Shown here piece by piece: positions 1 through 12,510 of a stretch of 64,000 bases of DNA. Both the position numbers and the translations under genes were made by a program. How positions within the stretch are numbered: position 1 is the first letter of the stretch; each line of letters starts with the position of its first letter. The notes beneath the pieces are model-generated. The model did no database searches, was not told the DNA's origin, and saw nothing but the letters and a program-made list of their open reading frames with translations. This DNA comes from Uloborus plumipes (taxonomy: Eukaryota > Arthropoda > Arachnida > Araneae > Uloboridae). The DNA is taken from NCBI GenBank assembly GCA_038373865.1, contig JAXGGA010000035.1, positions 124,001-188,000 on the forward strand, read 5' to 3'.

Positions 1-1103
1 AAAAGCGCATAAATGAGGCGGTGCATAAGTGAGAGTTCACTGTATAGAGAAGTAGAAGTAGCAAGCTATAGTTTGGAATACAATGTTTTAACAGAGAATT
101 AATGGCTTGAAAATGATTTTTGAAAAAACTCAAAAAATGCCGGGTTTTTCATCAAAAACCCGGATATTAGATCAAAAACCCAGCTGGGCTGGGCTTTTTA
201 AAAAAAAACCGGGTTTTTTCAAACCTTGATTTAAACTAGGCTTATAGGAAAGTATATTTCTTTAATGCAGTTTCTTTTTCCTCAGTTGACGTTCTCGGCA
301 TGTGTTAAATTTCATCTTTCTGGTAAGAAGAAATCCTAAGGTAATATACCCACAACTGAGAATATGTAGTAGGGTTATATTTAATAGTCAATACTCGATG
401 TCAATACAATAATTCTTCAACAAATTTGTTTTTTCCTGAAAATGTTATCTCCAGATTATAACGCTGATGTAGAATCTAGAGATTGGCGTGTAAAATTTGG
501 AAGAAAGTGAAAAATTTACATTAATTGTGATATTTAAATCGATTGCTAAGCAGTTTACTTTTGATATATGAGACTGAAAAAAAAAGTCCTTAACCTTTAG
601 TTTCAAATCCAAGTTGTAGAAGTAGAAATGAAGTCCGAACCATCTCTCAATAGTTAAGCCAGAAATTATTGTTCTCTGCTAGGCACAGCAGTGACCTACC
701 TATTAGATGTTCCAAAATAACATCAATTTCGTACTAATGAGAGGGTCAATGTTAAATGCAAAAGTTTTTCCACGTTTGGAAAATAAAAAGATATTTATGT
801 ATGACTACTTTCATCTGGCCGTACTTTCAAGTGAAGAATTTATAGATTAGAGATAAGAGCGATATTCAATGTGACGGGAGGGGGGGGGTCTACATTAATT
901 TAAAAAGCAGTTGCCTGAGTTGAATGTCGAAGTGAAATGAAAACCGTGGTAAAGTTTAAAATTTTTGCAATAATTTCAGAATTTATAGCATAATAAAAAT
1001 GTGCTCAATTGTGCTGCTGAAAGTTTTCTGATGAAAAGTTATTCACCTAAAAACTTCAAGTTATAAAATTAAACTCAATAATATATTTTAGTACTTTTTT
1101 TAG
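1..1103. other. Non-coding stretch with one short repeat patch
   Basis: No gene is supported. Bases 130-225 hold repeated AAAAACCCGG / CCGGGTTTTT segments resembling a decayed transposon end. A G-tract lies near 880. The plus-strand gene that ends at 2659 may have upstream exons here or outside the window, but none could be identified. Confidence 0.4.
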
Positions 1104-2659
1104 ATACGACGAAAAATTTGGAAATGGTATGTAATGACTGCCTAAAAAATTCTCCTACTGAAGAGGGCGCCTCACACCTCATAAATTTAGTGCAATCTAA
1201 GATGGATAACCACAGTGAAAAAAAATCAATAAATGAAAAACTTTTTTCCTTTACGAATGTCTCAGAAAAGAAAATGAGTTTAAGGAAGCTACTTTCAGGC
1301 AAAACTGCTGAAAACAGACGAATTGTCACAACTGCAAAATTGGTCAGATTAAGTGATCCCATTTCAAAAGACAACTTAGCGCAAAACAATGCAGATTTTA
1401 AGTTATTTAGAAGTGAGAAATATGGAAAGAAAGATATCTCTGATACTGTCACACTAAAGCAAAACGATATATGGAAAACAATTGTTACACCAAAAATAGA
1501 AACTTTTAAAAGAAAGACTAAAAAGAATCGTAGATATTCATTTCCACATAGCAATGATGTCTTACAACGACCAAAAGGTAATATCCATTCAAAAATCCGT
1601 CTTAAAAATAGCGAGAGTCATATGATGGGAAATGTACAGAAAAGACAGCTCCAATCTTCGAAAACCAATATACATTTTCCAACAGAAAGAAGCAGTACTA
1701 GTATAGAATTAAGTAGGGCAAATACGTATGACGAGCTAACAAATAGCGACGTAAAAAGGCTCACTTCAAACAAATTTAGTAGAAAACCATACAGCTCTGA
1801 AAGAGTAAGCGTTCATAAACACATGACAAATTCATCTGCTCTGGATCATGGCCAAAATAACGTATATTTCAATGCCGATGTTCCTAAAAGAAACATTTCA
1901 AGAATTGGTTCATCTTACTATAAAACAAATAACTCCAGAATGAAAATTGATATTTTAAAAAGTAAAGTACAAGATACTACACTCCGAAATGAAACAAACA
2001 AAAGAGTTATTCGTGAAAACATGAATTTAAAATGGAGAGCAATGACTTCTAAACATGATTTAGCGAGAGCTCAAAGTCAGAACAGTTTAAATATTGGTGA
2101 ACTTCAGGGTGTAACTTCAGAGGATGTTCAAGGTAAAAAAGCTGCAAATAAATTTGAACGAAGCTTTTCTAATGTCGAGAACTCGGAACTGCCATTAACT
2201 GATAAGACTGAGAATCCATTCGAAAACGACACAGAACATACTCCGGAGACAGCTTCAGCATCCAATTTGAACCTCAGCGAAATTATTCACATCATGAAGC
2301 ATGACCAGAAAGCTCGAAAAAAAGTGCTATATCAGTTCTTCTTTTACCTTCCTATACTGTACTGCGATATTCTAATTTGGGTGACATGCTTAAAGTTTCT
2401 GAGCTATATCTATCAGAAAATTAATGCAAATACTTATTCAAGTGAGACGCTGAAAACGATTGGAATAGCGGGTGGTAAAAGCGATGATCAATTATGGCAT
2501 AGGGAAAAAAATGGTGGTAATGGTCATAATAAGCTTGGAATTTTAGAAAGTAATTTTGCTGATGATACAGCGTTGAAAAATATTTCTCAAGATGATGAAG
2601 CTTTGCATCTCACACATATGTCTGAAAAGCGTAAAAATAAAATTTGGTATCCTCCTTAA
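1104..2659 (+). CDS. Unknown protein, probable 3' terminal exon, one membrane segment
   Basis: An uninterrupted frame of about 518 codons follows a pyrimidine-rich TTTTTTTAG acceptor and ends at a TAA at 2657-2659; the first in-frame ATG is at 1124. I do not recognise it. The product is rich in Lys, Ser, Asn and Thr, with no obvious globular domain for its first 390 residues. Near residues 401-430 (counted from 1118) a hydrophobic segment, FFFYLPILYCDILIWV, preceded by KARKK, looks like a single membrane span. The last 70 residues are polar. A frame this long is unlikely by chance in such AT-rich DNA. An AATAAA follows at 2816. It could be a single-exon gene or the last exon of a gene starting outside the window. 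Confidence 0.6.
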
Positions 2660-2815
2660 AAAAACTATACATGTACTATGTTTTGTGAGCTTTTATAAGT
2701 CACTAGCAACTTTAATGAGCTGACTCTGTCTTGCTCATTTGAGTAAACATTATCAGAACGTCTGTCTTTGATGTGAATATTCCTTTTTCTGTGGTGGAAT
2801 CACAGACTAAAAATG

Positions 2816-2821
2816 AATAAA
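2816..2821 (+). promoter_or_regulatory. Poly(A) signal candidate
   Basis: AATAAA 157 bases after the stop codon of the 1104-2659 frame. Confidence 0.45.
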
Positions 2822-4744
2822 CCGCGTTTCTCCCGATGAAGCAGTGAATGACAGTAGCGCTAAGATGTATCACGTGATCTACAACGAAACCCTCTCTTTC
2901 TCTCTAACGCTTTGGCGCGTTAAAATTTTTGGCGATCATTTACAAGCTGTTGGTAGACAAATTCTTCCTTGCGCTTTTCGTTCGCTCGATCATTCCAATC
3001 GCTTTGCGAGACATTTGTTTATTTGCTGCTTGCAAGTTCCATCTCCGACAAATAATCCATGGCACAAAACAGAAAAATAGAATTTTCTACCTGTTTCAAA
3101 TTAGGTTTCAAAAGTTTTTTTTTTTCTTTTTTTTTTTTGAGAGGGGGGGGGGGAATGCAGAGTATATAGATGAGCATATGAATTTAACAGAAAACATTCA
3201 ATGTCTATGCATATATCACAGAACACATTCAGTTCTTTGTTAAATGTTCTAAGTTCTAATAGTAGTTCGATTCAATCAAAACCTATTTAAGCTTATAGAT
3301 AAAGCATTTTCTAAGGGTTCTTAAAAACATTGTTTACTTTACCCCCCCCCCCCCCCCGCCCGAAATTGCGAGAAATAATCGTTAAAAAAGCAGTTGCTTT
3401 ACGTATGTACAAACAATTGATAATTAGTTACACATAGTTCAGTAGAGAATGAATAAAAAAACATCATAAGTAGGGGAGGTGATTTTTTTCAAAATGCAAT
3501 TTTTGAGACATGCCCTTTCATTCTGCTTGTGCGGCATCAGGTCGTACCGACAGATGAATAGTGCAAAAAGGTCGAATTACGAAAAATAGAGTATTTAACT
3601 TTTGCTGTAACTTTTTCCAAAAAGAAAGGGCAAATACTTCTAATTGAATAAAATGTTTAAATGGTAATTTAATGGCATTTAAATCAAGGCTTTACATTCC
3701 CCACAAACTATGCAAAAACATTAATTTGTTGAAATAGAACTTATTGAAGTCACAGATTTACACTATCGATGAGGATATGGATTTCTATGCATTCTTTGTG
3801 ATCAAAGATAGCAAACGAAAACGTTCAACTAAAATTGTTAATTTTGTTCATAAAATGTTACTCGCCAAAAAAGTCATAAAAATCTTTCTAACTCTTTTTT
3901 TAACAATTAAAGCAAGAGTTTCGAAAATAACTGAGATATTATTACAGACCAAACTTACCTATGGAATGTTATTGGTCCTCCCTTAACCGATTTTTCTTTG
4001 CATCCAAATGCACAACATAGAAAAAGATTTTATCTCAAAATAACAGTTCATCTCCTTAGAAGTGCATGCTATAATCTTCTGCGGTAGTTGTAGATCACGT
4101 GGTTAAAGCCAGGTAGGTTCTGGCGGGCGGAAAGGTTACCACACACTCTCTCTATGTATCTTTACTCTGTGGGTGGAATTCGATTCTGTGACTGATTGTT
4201 CCAACTAAATACATTTCTAGAACATAAAAACATCGGAACAAATCAAAATTTTCTTAATGATTGTTTACCTTTCACTACACATTCATTTCTTTATACACGC
4301 AAAAGAGAAATATTTCAGTTTGATTTTCTTACTATGTGTTCGAAAATTCTAATGATTTCATTGCAGTGCGTATGTATATGCGTATTATACGGGTTTGCCC
4401 GTTTACTTCAAGTAGTTACTTTCAATCCGTTCAATCAAAGTAATTTTGAGCCATGATTAATCTTGTGGTGAACATACAAGAACATTTTTTTTTTCAAGCT
4501 AAAACTTCTTTAGGGGCGTTTGACATTGTTTAAGGTGGAGAAAAAAACAATTGAACAACGACACTTCCTGTTACCGACACCTCTGTATATAAGTATGTAC
4601 ATATATTGTGTACGTACATACATTGATTCACATGGATGTTTACATTTTTTGAGATGAAATAAACCACTGACGATTCAAAAAATACACACGCAATTGTTCA
4701 AGTTTTCACTTTTGTCGGCACACCCAGAGTGCCACTGTCTACAG
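2822..4744. other. No gene recognised
   Basis: AT-rich sequence with homopolymer tracts (poly-T then poly-G near 3117-3153, poly-C near 3342-3358). No domain, splice pattern or delimited repeat could be supported. Confidence 0.4.
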
Positions 4745-5035
4745 GTGACAAGTTTGGCGAAAAAAATGTTTTTTTGAATCTGTCTTCAATTTGGTACTAT
4801 TGGCGATATTTTGCGAAAAATTCACTGAATGATGTTGAAATCGGCAATATTTAGAAAATTAATCATTGTAAAACATTTTTTTTTTTGCATTGTATCATGG
4901 CAAACTAGGAGTGTAAATGTTTGAATTGTTTTCTTGCTTACGCTAAGCACTATTTTAACACTTAAGACATCTACTAAAAAATTTTCTCGTAAAAGAAAGT
5001 AGTGTGGGGTCCATACCAATTTTTTTTTTTTTTTT
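4745..5035 (-). repeat. Dispersed repeat, copy 1 (inverted relative to copies 2 and 3)
   Basis: Matches, as reverse complement, 5338-5500 and 36488-36725. Shared landmarks are TAGATGCCTTAAGTG, GATAACAATTCAAACATTT and CACGAAACAATGCAAAAAAA. Its TTGGCGATATTTTGCG segment also recurs in copy 3. Copies 1 and 2 form an inverted pair around a spacer of about 300 bases. Confidence 0.7.
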
Positions 5036-5337
5036 TCTTTTTTTAATGTTCGCATATGCATTTTACCAATCTGATAATAAAGGTTTAGCAAGATTTCAAA
5101 TAGCTGCTGTCTTGAATTTGTTAAGAGAAGCAATTCCAAATTATTTCGTTAGGTTTTGAGTTATTTTCTGCTCGCTTTTTATATGATGCCTATAATTCAC
5201 CGCATAAAGAATATTTTTAAATCATGTTGCGAAAACTTTTTTTTTTTCAATGGATACTCGGGAAGTTTTGGGCGATTCTTTTCATGCGGTCCCTATGCAC
5301 CGCACAAAAACAGGTTAGAGTGTTTTTTTTTTTTTTT

Positions 5338-5500
5338 AATCTGGTATGAACCTCACACTACTTTCTTTTACTTGTAAATTTTTAGTAGATGCCTTAAGTG
5401 TTACAATACTGCTTCGAATGAGCAAGATAACAATTCAAACATTTACATCCCTAATTTTCCACGAAACAATGCAAAAAAATATTTCACAATAATTAATTTT
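5338..5500 (+). repeat. Dispersed repeat, copy 2 (truncated)
   Basis: Same family as 4745-5035 and 36488-36725. It is cut off just before the decayed Tc1-like transposase at 5506. Confidence 0.65.
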
Positions 5501-5505
5501 ATATA

Positions 5506-6361
5506 TTACTGTTTGTATGCGTACCATACTGTTTGTATGCTTACCCAAAGTTCATCTGTAGAAGCAACAAGACAAGGATCACGAACAAGACGCCGACCAA
5601 CGAAATTCCAGACATGTTCAATCGGCGACATATCCGGGGAATACGCTGGCCAGGGAAGAAGCTGCACTTGCTGCGATGCAAGGAAGTATTGAACAGTCCT
5701 AGCGACATGAGGGAGGGCATTATCCTGCTGAAATACAGCGCCAGGCAAGCCTTGAAGGAAGGGGACAGCTTAAGGCTGTAGAACTTCACTGATGTACTGG
5801 TTGCTGTTCAGGTTACCCACAATTCGTAGCAATTGAGATCGTCCGTGATATGATATGGCACCGCAGACCATGACTCCAGGTGTTCGTCCACTGTGACGTC
5901 CGATAGTGCACTCTGGAAGGTGGCGTTCCCCGGCACAGCGTCGGACGCGAATGCGGCCATCATGGTGCGGCCATCCTGTATAAAGGAGTCCTTGCGCGCA
6001 GTCCACGCTGCAGCAGACGTCTACGAATTGATGAAGCACACATTGAAACACATGTAGCTGTTGACCACTGTGCTGCCAGTTGTCTGGAAGAAGCTGTACG
6101 GTCCGGCAGTAACATGCGGATCAGGTATCTATCATCGCGCGCTGACTACACATTTCGGGGTCCACTCCCGGATTTCCGAGTTGTCCAGCACTGGTCCGTC
6201 CACTGCTTCCAAACACGCATCGCTGTGCTACTATTACGCTGCACACGAGCGGCAACTTCACGATAAGACAATCCAGCTTCACGGAGGCCGATGATCCTCC
6301 CCCTTTCAAACTCCGTAAGTTGTTGAAACCTCGCTTCTTTTCGTCGAAGAGGCATAAGCAA
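5506..6361 (-). pseudogene. Decayed Tc1-like transposase
   Basis: Three minus-strand fragments in different frames match one Tc1-type transposase in order. About 6146-6361 carries an N-terminal helix-turn-helix with FERGRIIGLREAGLSYREVA. About 5770-6051 holds mid-protein sequence with VMVCGAISYHGRSQLL. About 5506-5748 carries FQQDNALPHVARTVQYFL and YSPDMSPIEHVWN, the second and third parts of the DD(E/D) catalytic centre. Frame changes and missing pieces between them show it is not functional. Terminal inverted repeats could not be fixed. Confidence 0.85.
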
Positions 6362-7390
6362 CGTCTGATGTAACGTTTATCACAAGCAGATAACCACCTG
6401 TAATCATACATCATCCTGCAGCCGTCTATTTATTCGGATAAATCCGGCGTTAGAGGGCGCTGCTCAGTGTACGCATGCACTACGAGTCTAAAATTCTAAT
6501 CATTTGCACATCATACCCTACTTTGGATTTGCTGAAAATTTCAGCCCATTCGCGCAAGTCCTTCATGGTGTTGCAATTTTTACAAACATGAGTTTATGTA
6601 AAAGGAAGTTAAACAGTTACAAGCACTCAACACGTTACAAATCATTATTTTAAAAGTGCTAGAAAACTGTTCAAAAAGTTGTTACTTAACAATAAAGTAT
6701 GTACATTGTACAATATACTAAAAATATAGGCTCCGAATCTTTATGTTTATGCAATGCATCCTTAAGCCCCCCCCCCCCCCCCCACACACATACACAGAGT
6801 TACTTGAAGAAAACCTCAAAGGAATTCCTCGGGGAAAACCTCAATAGAGAAGGATCCGGAGATCCGCAGGAATATCTCAACAGAGTTCACCATACAAACA
6901 TGGAGGATTTCCTCAAGGAACTCCTTCGGGATTTTCCGGAGCGTATGGTGGACCCTTTAATACTTAGTCTTTCGGGGGCGTTGCTTAATGCAAGCTGAGG
7001 TGGACCCATTGCCAAACTTTAACTTGCCAAACGTTTTAACCCTTGATTAACTTGCTAGTGCAAATAATGTTTTATGTACATGGCTTTTTTGGTGTGAAAA
7101 GTTTATTTTACATGGTTGAGGGGAAGAATGTATGAATGCATCTTTTTTTTTTCTTATATATAAATGGTAGATCATTATCTTTTTCTTCCTTCCATTTCTA
7201 CTATATAACTAGAAACTACATACTTCGTTACATTCTTCTGAATGTCGAGAGTTAATTTTTTTGTATCGACGAGACTAAGGCGAGACCTCTCGTGTTTTCG
7301 TGTGTCTCTCGTGTTTTAAATATTTACTGAGAGCTCGTTTACGTGCATTAAATTTATTAAGATCTCAACCGTATAATTTCGTAATTTCAG
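6362..7390. other. No gene recognised
   Basis: Probable remnant of the Tc1-like element to about 6480, then AT-rich sequence with a poly-C/CA tract (6768-6796). Region 7260-7390 leads to a TTTCAG acceptor at 7390. Confidence 0.35.
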
Positions 7391-7629
7391 TGACATTCTT
7401 ATGATTGTGAATTATTTCTTCTCATTAATAAATAATTTCAAAATGTTTCTTCAGCTTTTGCTACTAACAGCGGGAGTCACCAAATTCTTAAGACATTCTA
7501 ATGCTACTAATGAAACTACAAGCCGGGGATTTGAGGATTTAGACCATTCTATCCTCATTTCTTTTAATCAAACTGCAATGGGACCATTCCATGATTTGAA
7601 CAATTCTACTCCCACGGCATTTAATGAAA
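7391..7629 (+). CDS. Small secreted protein, signal-peptide exon
   Basis: A TTTCAG acceptor is followed by ATG at 7401 and a second in-frame ATG at 7443. The second opens a clear signal peptide, MFLQLLLLTAGVT. The mature part is acidic and rich in Asn/Thr/Ser with sequons NAT, NET, NQT and NST. The exon ends in phase 1 at a strong GTAAGT donor. The next exon I can find in the matching phase is at 24691, giving a predicted protein of 148 or 162 residues. I do not recognise the family. The intervening 17 kb is filled by Helitrons, so further small exons could have been missed. Confidence 0.5.
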
Positions 7630-7946
7630 GTAAGTCATTTTTCCTCAATTATGATGTCCTGCATTCTGAATTCCCGCAACTGAATTGATATTAAGTTGCA
7701 ATTTAGAACAAAGTGGCCACATGGTTACATTTTACTGCACCAAAGTCGTGGAGAATATCAAAAATCTTGGCTACACAGCCATCTTAAAAATTCCATCAAA
7801 ATGAAAAAAAAAAAAAAAAATACGTAGAATAAATAATGGGTACATTTCGATAGTTGGGAATTGACGCGATCATCAAATGTTTGGCAATAATTATTTTAAA
7901 GCAGTGAGTAACCACCCCTAAACGAGGGCTAAGGCAGGAACATGCA

Positions 7947-8123
7947 ATACACCGCCAACTCCGCTATTTTCATCCATTAGCTACCAGTTTTTTTTTGGCT
8001 CTCTTTGCTCTATAATTGGATTTTTGCCTCCATCTCGGCTACTTTCCAATTCCATGCTGATGAGTGCATAACAAGCACGAAATCTGCAGTCCATGGATGG
8101 AAATAGTCGAGTTGACGGTGTGT
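7947..8123. mobile_element. Foldback MITE
   Basis: The ends form imperfect inverted repeats of about 30 bases: ACACCGCCAACTCCGCTATT on the left against the complement of AAATAGTCGAGTTGACGGTG on the right, both followed inward by CATCCAT. No open frame inside. Target duplication not resolved. Confidence 0.6.
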
Positions 8124-8532
8124 TGAATAATTATTTTATTTTGGTTTTACTTTGTTTTCATTTGCGAATGTAAGATTTCTCTCGCGCATGTATTGGTGAC
8201 AAAGATTTGACGCCAATGGAGAGAGATCGCCAGATTCCCAACAATCGAAATCGTCCTTAAATAATTTAAGATGACTCATAAAGAGAAGAATTCAATGCCT
8301 GATAGGGGGGGGGGGGTAATCATAATGTGGAACATGTTAATTTGGAGAAAAAAATTTCCCACTATTGAAATAACTTGCCATTTTTGCTCGTTTTCTTTAT
8401 AATTTGATGTAATTTTTCATGACAGATAATAGCTTGGTACTAGCTGCCAGGGCAGCTAGATTAGCTTCCTGCGGCATGTTGATGCATAACGTCCCCCCTC
8501 TCTAACTTTTACCTCATTCTGAAGTTATATTA

Positions 8533-9798
8533 TCTTTACTAATATATAAAGCTGTAGAGTTTGTTTGTTTGTTTGTTTGTTTGAACGCGCTAATCTCAGG
8601 AACTACTGGTTCGATTTGAAAAATTCTTTTTGTGTTGAATAGTCCATTTATCCAGAAAGACTTTAGGCTATAGTTTGAAAAGATTCGAAAAGCGATTCGT
8701 TTTTTATTCGAATTCAAGGCAATTTTCTCATAAATCGCCGAATACTGGGGTTAAAAATTACTTGCACATATTAATGTTATATATCGTTGGAAGCAGAAAA
8801 ATTTTGTCCGTCCTATGCAGTTTGTTCCGATTCTCTAACTTAAACACAGCACGAGTTATTCAATTTTTAAACTTGCCTTTTGCAAGGCTTCACCCGATTT
8901 CTTGCAATACTTGGTTCATTAAAACCATCAATAAAAAATAAACTAATTATCTCACAGTTTTGATTTTTACGCCATTGGATAGAGCGATATTTTTAACCCC
9001 AGAATTGATTCGACTTACAGTCGAAGAACCAAGATTTTATCTCCACTAGAAAAAAAGTTACAAGCGTTTGAACTTTGAGTTCGAAAACCTCTTTCCTGAT
9101 CAAACTATTTAAGTTTTATTGCGTTGCTATGGCGACATCTTTTAAATTCATTGTTGGTGTCCTTTTCTTCATTTCGTTTCTTAAAAGCATTTAATTTTAC
9201 GGCGTTTCAACAAGGCAAATAATGCGATCGTCCGTGTTTCACTTGAATTCCTGCATACTTAATGGCTTATATTTTTTTTTTCTGGTACATTTTGAAAATG
9301 TGTTTCAAATTAAATTGTAATTCATGTTTTTAGCAGGGATTTTTTTTTTTGGCTGCGATCTAAATATTAAAACAACTTTTTTGTTTGGAATTTTGCAGTT
9401 AATGTTACAGGAAGAGAGCGGTTTGGAAATATTTGTTTTTGGTAGGGAATTGTATTTGTTTATTAGGGAGAGTGTTAAATATGTGCTACTTGACATTGTT
9501 TTTATTCCTGAGGAAGCATGTGCAAATAATGCGATTGACTTTTTTTATGCGGGAAAGTTTTTTAGCGAGCCGCTTTAGCGGGGAGTAGTTTTTTGAAACC
9601 GGTTTCGCTAAAACTTTCCTCTCTCCTTTAAGTGCGAGTCGCCTTGGCGGCGAGCAGTTTGCTGAAACTTTCCTCGCTACTTTAAAGGCGAGCTGCCTTG
9701 GCGGTTATCTATCATTATATACCGCCTTGACGGCGAGTAGTTTATTTAAATTTTCATCACTACTTTAAAGCCCGTGCAACGCCGGGCCTGACAGCTAG
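8533..9798 (+). mobile_element. Non-autonomous Helitron nested in copy A
   Basis: Starts TCTTTACTAATATATAAAGC and ends ACGCCGGGCCTGACAGCTAG, inserted between A and T. Joining the flanks (AGTTATATTA and TTTGATATAA) gives exactly the sequence at 48921-48940 in copy B, an empty site. A fourfold GC-rich module of the type GGCGAGC..CTTGGCGG (about 9563-9770) lies just inside the 3' end. Confidence 0.93.
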
Positions 9799-9844
9799 TT
9801 TGATATAATTTAATGTTCATTCGATTTCAAGACATACCACGCAC

Positions 9845-12198
9845 CTTTTATGAAAATAGGTCTATAGAATTCTATAAAAAAATCTATAGAAATACCTATA
9901 TAGAATCTTATAGAATTATGGCCCAATTTTCTATAGAACATTTTTATAGAATTCTATAGAACTAATTTTATAGAAACCTACAGAGTTTTCCTCTATAGAA
10001 TTCTATAAAAAACAGCTTATAGAAAATTGAGCCATAATTCTATAAGCCTCTATATAGGTATTTCTTATAGAGCCTCAGTAGATCTTCCTATAGAGCCTCT
10101 GTAGATCATTTTATAGAGCCTCTACACATGTACTTTATTAATTGCACGAATAAGGGATCACATCAGATAAAACTATGCATACAATATTAAACTGTCTTAA
10201 ACAAGTGAAATATATCAATTTAAAATGTTTTGTTTCTAATTTGCTAGCATTTGAAATGCAGTGTTAAAATTTCTACAAGAATTTCATAATTAATTTCATT
10301 ACATTTAATCAAATTCAAATGAATTTTTTTTTTTTGTAAATACGCGCTTCCCCCCCCACCCCCATTAGTTATAAGATAAAACTTAAGTTTTTAAACCAGA
10401 ATCTTTATTATGAATCGAAACAGCACTTAAATTTACTCAGTAAAAATGCATGATTGAGATGTGACATTAATTTACTTGTGGTTTTCGGCATAATTATAAA
10501 ACTAAAAATAAAGCACATAAAAATAAAAGTTAAGCGCATGTGAACTTGTGATTGTATAATATGTTGGTTTTTTCAATTGCTTTTAGCTACTATATTATTT
10601 CAAAATTACTGAAGTAAGTGCATGAGAAAAAGGATACATTCGGCTGTCATATTAACTGGATGGTTAAAAATGAGAGTAACATGTTTGAACATTGTTTTAG
10701 ATAACACTTGTACAAATGAAGATACTATTAGATTAGACCATGCATATAAAACTATCTTAAAAAGTGAAATTTCTCAACCTAAAATATTTTGTTTCTACCT
10801 TGCAAAATATCTGGAGTGCAAAAATTAAATATTATTGTTACAAGGATTTCATAATTTTCATTACATTGAACCAAACGAAAAAAAAAATATATTAAAAAAA
10901 AATGTAAAAAACTTTTATAAATTTAAGTTTTTAACCCATAATTAACTTCATCGGAGATAGTACTTAACTATACTAAATAAAAGCTTATGTCTTAGTGACC
11001 ACATTTGTTTGTTAGTGTCTTTGGCATTATTACTAAGTTGCACGAACTGATAATATTTTTTGTCCCGATCGGGGTTTTAATATTTCGCGATCCAAGCCAA
11101 AAGGGATCCGCACGAACAGAAGATCCCTAACGACGCAACGCCATGTTGTCAAACTTTTTATATCCATAACAATGTTTTTAACAGCCTTGTGGGCCTAATA
11201 TTAACCTATCCAGATAACATGACAAATATGTATCCTTTAGTTCACAAAATTGCACTTACTTTAGTAATCAGCTCAGCATATTACTGTGAAACACGAATGA
11301 CGATCGCACGTGGGGATAATGATGGCGATTCCCTTTCCATTCGACGTTCGAGGCAGAAAAAGGGAGGAGAAACAGATATGGCGCATGCGCAGGTCGCAGG
11401 TTTCCCGGCGCGCGACAAAAACGAAGTCTTTTGAAACTGAAAAATGAATTTCAATGTTCTGGATCTCAAAAATTTTGAAATTTTTTTTCTTTTTTCTTTT
11501 TTATAAATAAAAAAACTTCGCAAGAAAATAAAAATCTGAAAACTGGCGAAAAGAAAACATACTTTTCCAAAAAAATTTTGCAAACAAATTTTTTTCCTCT
11601 AAAAATTAGCATGAAAAATTTTTCAACGAAAATAAATTGTAAAAAAAATTTTTTGCAAAGAAAATTTTTTTGCAAAGAAAAATCGTTTTACTTATTTATT
11701 TTTTAAAGACCCCAAAATTAAAAAAAAACTGACCTTTAAAAAAGTAAACTGTTGAAACAAAATTACTAAAGTAAATAGGAGATAGAGGACTTTTTTCTTA
11801 CTTAATAGAAAGGTAATTATATAAACACTTGAAAGGTAATAATTGCTTTCACTTGAACGATTTTTCAATTTTTAAATTCTACAGTAAGAGAAAATTTCCT
11901 GATTAAAATTCAAAAAATTTTATAGAATTAATTATCTATACAAACCTCATGTACAAGTTCTATAAATAATGTAATAAAATTTTATAGAAGTAATTTACTA
12001 TAGAAATTGTACGTTCGAATTCTTATAGCAGTTCTATAGAATTTTATAGAAGAAATTTTCTATAGAAACTTCAATCTCAAATTCTATATGGATATCTATA
12101 GAGTTATATAGAAAAAATTTCTATAGGAACTTTTTTATAGACTTCTATGTAATTTTCTATAGAACTCTATAAGGCTCTGTCAACCATTTTCGTAAGGG
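9845..12198. mobile_element. 2.35-kb insertion with CTATAGAATTCTATA arrays
   Basis: Absent from copy B, where CACGCAC runs straight into GTGGCCCGG (about 48972-48985). Ends are imperfect inverted repeats (CCTTTTATGAAAATAGG against complement CCCTTACGAAAATGG), apparently with a 2-bp AC duplication. Subterminal arrays of TCTATAGAATTCTATA-like palindromes occupy about 9860-10125 and 11900-12180. The core holds an imperfect direct repeat (about 10160-10340 and 10740-10870). No convincing ORF; superfamily not assigned. Confidence 0.8.
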
Positions 12199-12510
12199 AC
12201 GTGGCCCGGCGTTGCACGGGCACTTCGTGCCCTGAAAGTAGTGAGAAAAAAATTTAAAGAAACTATTCCCCGCCAAGGCGGCTCGCTTACAGGCGCTTCA
12301 CGCCTTTACTTTTTTTCTATATAAAAAAATCATTCGAATTATTGAGATGCTTCGCGCTTTCAAGATGGTGAGGAAAGTTTCAGTAAGTTCAGCTCGCTCA
12401 AAGGAAAAAAAGCAGACATAGATACTCAGTTTTTAATATAAGTAGATGGCTCTTCAACAAATAAATGTTTCAAAATATTACCAGTAGCTAGTGATAAAAA
12501 TTCTACGTAA

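Noticed and set aside
1075..1554. 159-codon minus-strand frame
   Set aside because: Shadow of the longer plus-strand frame at 1104-2659, with no start context or family similarity.
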